DNA of 64,000 nt, taken from Polyodon spathula. Its lineage: Eukaryota; Chordata; Actinopteri; Acipenseriformes; Polyodontidae. The stretch is taken from contig NC_054560.1 in NCBI RefSeq assembly GCF_017654505.1, forward strand, positions 1 to 64,000, in the 5' to 3' direction. The translations under genes were made by a program, and so were the position numbers. Under the pieces are notes generated by a model. That model made no database searches and was not told the DNA's origin. It worked only from the letters and a program-made list of their open reading frames with translations. Shown piece by piece: positions 60,923 through 64,000 of this stretch (its first letter is position 1; every line of letters begins with the position of its first letter).

Positions 60923-61492
60923 GTTGTTAAACTTACTATGGTTAGTATAATCTGTTGCTATGGCTACCCATTTACTGTATCTCCAATTTGTTTTATTTAA
61001 TTATTTTAACCAGTTTCGGCACTAGAAGTCTTTTTTTAAATTTTTTTAAAGAAATGCACAGTCATAGTGTTCAACAAAGGCATACTGCTACTACAGAGCA
61101 GATCTGTAAAGCTAAGGTTAATTATGAAAGGCAGTGTGACGGGATTTGTCTTTCGAATATACAAGACCCTGGTGGCTCCCCAACAGTGCTGTGAGCTGTG
61201 TAGAACAGAACAACAGGGACTGTTACTGGAAACAGGAGAGACTGCTATATCGAGAGGCACAGTAGTAGTGGGGAAAAAAACTAGTATCACTATAGTTTAT
61301 TAACACAACTGAACTTTTTCAGTTGGTAGAATTCCATTATTGTTAATGGTTCTCTGAGACCTTGTCAAGTGTAGCTTATTTATGTCTGTTTGTATTGCCC
61401 CTCCCTATTTTGTTAATGTGAAATGGTCAGCTTGCATATATGTGGTTATGAAACCTATATAATACTATTAGCTAGTATGCAATATATTTTTC

Positions 61493-61494
<2 letters not shown>

Positions 61495-61582
<88 letters not shown>

Positions 61583-61600
61583 TATATATATATTATATAC
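61495..61600. repeat. (TG)n-(TA)n compound microsatellite
   Basis: About 23 TG units followed by about 50 bp of alternating T and A. Confidence 0.97.
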
Positions 61601-62023
61601 GCTGATGCCTATATATATTATGCGCACGCTGATTGGTAGAAATTAAATGACATTATGGGGATGGCAGTGTTGTCTCCATGTGTTGCAATTCTAGTTTTAA
61701 AATGTTATTAGGACTCATGACCCCCAAAATGGCCTGCTCTTTACATATCAAATATCTTGGTTGAATTTGCAGTGGAGGAAAGTATGTTTACTATAAAAGG
61801 TGATAATGCATACATAAGTGTTTTTTTTTTTTTTTTTTTTTGTTCGTTTTTTTTACAGAATAACTGTTTAATCTTTACTCTATGGTGAAGAAATAATGTT
61901 GCCCCTTTCACTGGGTTTTCTGAAACTAATAGCTTACATATTTATTGTTGTAGTTTCTGGTTAATGTGAGATAGAGGGATCAGTTGGGGGATGGCATTGT
62001 TTGGTTTGGGAAGTATTCTGTTG

Positions 62024-62096
62024 GTTGCTTAGTAACGGGCTCCTGGAAACGGGAGTGGACTGCGTCGTCCCTGGCAACCGTTGTTGCTCAGCAAAC
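62024..62096 (+). promoter_or_regulatory. Cluster of X-box-like (RFX-type) motifs
   Basis: GTTGCTTAGTAAC at 62024-62036 and GTTGCTCAGCAAAC at 62083-62096, with a half-site GGCAAC at 62073-62078 between them, resemble the RFX site (GTTGCC then GGCAAC). Each has at least one mismatch or a spacing difference. Function is inferred. Confidence 0.35.
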
Positions 62097-64000
62097 AATG
62101 TGGGCCAGTGCAAACAAGAGCCAAGACTTAGGGCTCCTGTTTTTAATTGAACATCTGTATGTGTTTTTCTCTGATTTTAAATGCTGTTTAAGTTAGATTT
62201 GTCAGTGAAGGATGTGCTTAAATCCAGTCCAAGCTTTCATATGGACTGGCAGGTATTGGTTTATAGTGTAATGATAATTGCCTAAGACTGGGGCTTTTTA
62301 ATTGCAGGCCTCTTCCATTGATAATGCAGTTGCAAACTATTTAAATCCTACATTTAAACCATTGAACTACATTTTCTCATTTTAGTGTTTTAGTTTTCCA
62401 AGAGCAACACTGTTTGCTATAAGCAGGCAAATTATTTCAGCAGTATGTAAAGTGTACTTAACTTTTATGGTTACAGTCCGTTGTAATTGAAGTGCTGTGT
62501 GATTGTCAGAAAAGAGCTTTTGTTGTGTATCTATCCGATGGCAGTTGGTGGACAATATATCTAGCTTCTAACCTTTAGTAAGACGCACTGTCTAACTCGG
62601 GGGTATTCAACCTTTTTTCTTTTTTTTTTTTTTTTTTTAAACTGTACCCCTTCTGTCTGGAGATCCCTTTACAATTTCCACTTGACTGATCTGGTACCAC
62701 AGTTGCAATAAAAGGCAGAATATTCTAATGAACACATTTCTTTTTCCCCAGTTTTATTTATCTATTTATTTATTTATGGTTTTCCTCCCCATCTGCGGTT
62801 CACTTTGAGCTGCTAAACAAATGTAATATTTATGCGCAATGGTTTAGAGGTAATATTTGAACAGGTTCATATCAATTCAAGATTTTCTTTAATCACAACC
62901 ACAGCTAGGACTAATGCACAGGGAATCCCACAGATAAGACTATACACTAAAACCTTAGTTGAAAACAAACCAATTTGAGTAGCACAGAAACTGTGTTTGT
63001 TATGCTAATACTGTAATTCTTTTCTTTTATCATTTTTTTTTTAAAGTGAAGGATCGTAATTGTGAAAGGGAAAACTTGGTCATGTTTGTTTGTGTGAATG
63101 TGCTTGTATTCAGGATACAAATGTAGCCTGGTCTGAACTGATTATCCCTGTATCTTCAATTAAACCTTACACACACTTGTTGCTTTTAAACTAAGTGAGA
63201 AAAGCACATCGCTCTAAGCACAAAATCAGAACGTTCTGGATTGAAAACAAAGGAATTCTGTTGCTTAAGTAGAACTTAGAATAATCTTTTAACCCAATAT
63301 TGCAAGTAGCAGCGGCAACTTTCATAGTTTTGTTACATTATTAATTTATGGTAGTCTGGCTGGTTGTATTTCTCTATTGAAATGTGTTTTCTTTAGGCTG
63401 CTGAGTCTGGCTGTTATTTTTTCAGTTAATGCCATAGCATTAACAGTTTGCCTGCAGCCAGAGTGCACCGTGTTGGGATATTATTAGAAGGGGGCATATG
63501 ATCTCTAGATTCTCCCCCTCCCTTTTATTTGATTTTACTTCTTTCCTTTTTTTTTTAATATATAAGTACACCCACACTGTCTTGCACAAAGTCCTTGACC
63601 ACCTACTTCGCAGCCCTGATTAGCGTTGCATTCCTGCACTTTATTTCAAAACCCTTTCACCACCACCAGTGTTCTCCATGTTGGACTCTGGCTATTACGA
63701 AGTCATACATACACACCTTCTTGGTCATTGTCGCCTATTCGTTATGCAACAGTGTTTCAACCCTAAGCTGTGTCTGTTGACGTGACTAATTCATAGATTG
63801 GAAAGTTTCTTACGGATGCATGGCCGGGTTCAACAAAGAAAACAAGGATCCTGTCTCCTCCTTAAAAGTTCGTTTTTCTAAGTTATTCAAAATCTTTAGA
63901 TCCGTTTTTGTGTTTTTAAATCTGCATTTGTAGAGTTTTGTGTAACTTTGTATCACCAATTTTAGCTACTAGCTTCTGAATGAGTACCATGTTATCTTAC

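Larger units (their letters stand above)
50000..64000. other. No coding exon recognised; likely a long first intron or intergenic DNA
   Basis: AT-rich sequence with many poly(T) runs (50135-50160, 50704-50723, 50953-50974, 56008-56036, 61821-61841, 62620-62638) and simple repeats. Open frames here are short or built on microsatellites. Nothing matched a known protein on either strand. Confidence 0.5.

Overview
The window is vertebrate nuclear DNA, most likely from a ray-finned fish. The evidence is compact multi-exon genes with GT-AG introns, dense microsatellites, several short inverted-repeat DNA transposon families, and two assembly gaps of exactly 500 N (22566-23065 and 48066-48565). A non-teleost such as a sturgeon, gar or bowfin is my guess from the repeats, with low certainty. 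No bacterial-style operon, CRISPR array, rRNA or tRNA gene was seen.

Three protein genes can be read, all on the minus strand. (1) At 1657-13162 lies a ten-exon TNF-receptor death receptor of the TRAIL-receptor (TNFRSF10/DR4/DR5) type. All ten exons join in phase to 426 residues: signal peptide, cysteine-rich domains, one membrane segment and a C-terminal death domain. (2) At 21485-22156 lies the last coding exon of a neuropeptide FF receptor (NPFFR1-like GPCR), covering TM5-TM7 and the tail. Its upstream exons are not visible and may lie in the nearby gap. (3) At 29401-45499 lies a complete twelve-exon MLLT1 (ENL) gene of 584 residues. It has an intact YEATS acyl-lysine reader domain and a C-terminal ANC1-homology domain, the contacts used by the super elongation complex and DOT1L complex.

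A CpG-rich promoter at about 49500-49990 reads rightwards, away from MLLT1, with a YY1-like site, a GC box, a CRE-like site and a probable non-coding first exon. I see no coding exon in the remaining 14 kb, so 50-64 kb is best read as first intron of an unidentified gene, or intergenic DNA.

The less ordinary content is in the repeats. A roughly 435-bp foldback element occurs twice and brackets exon 5 of the death receptor. A second inverted-repeat element occurs in opposite orientations on both sides of MLLT1 exon 8, with a third copy in the death receptor. A third palindromic element has four copies around MLLT1 exon 2 and in intron 1. A 58-bp array of about nine units follows the 3' end of a LINE reverse transcriptase just upstream of the death receptor. 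A 37-bp minisatellite of seven units begins about 29 nt past the donor of death-receptor exon 7. I found no convincing undescribed gene system. The most testable ideas concern splicing, circular RNA and isoforms produced by these repeats.
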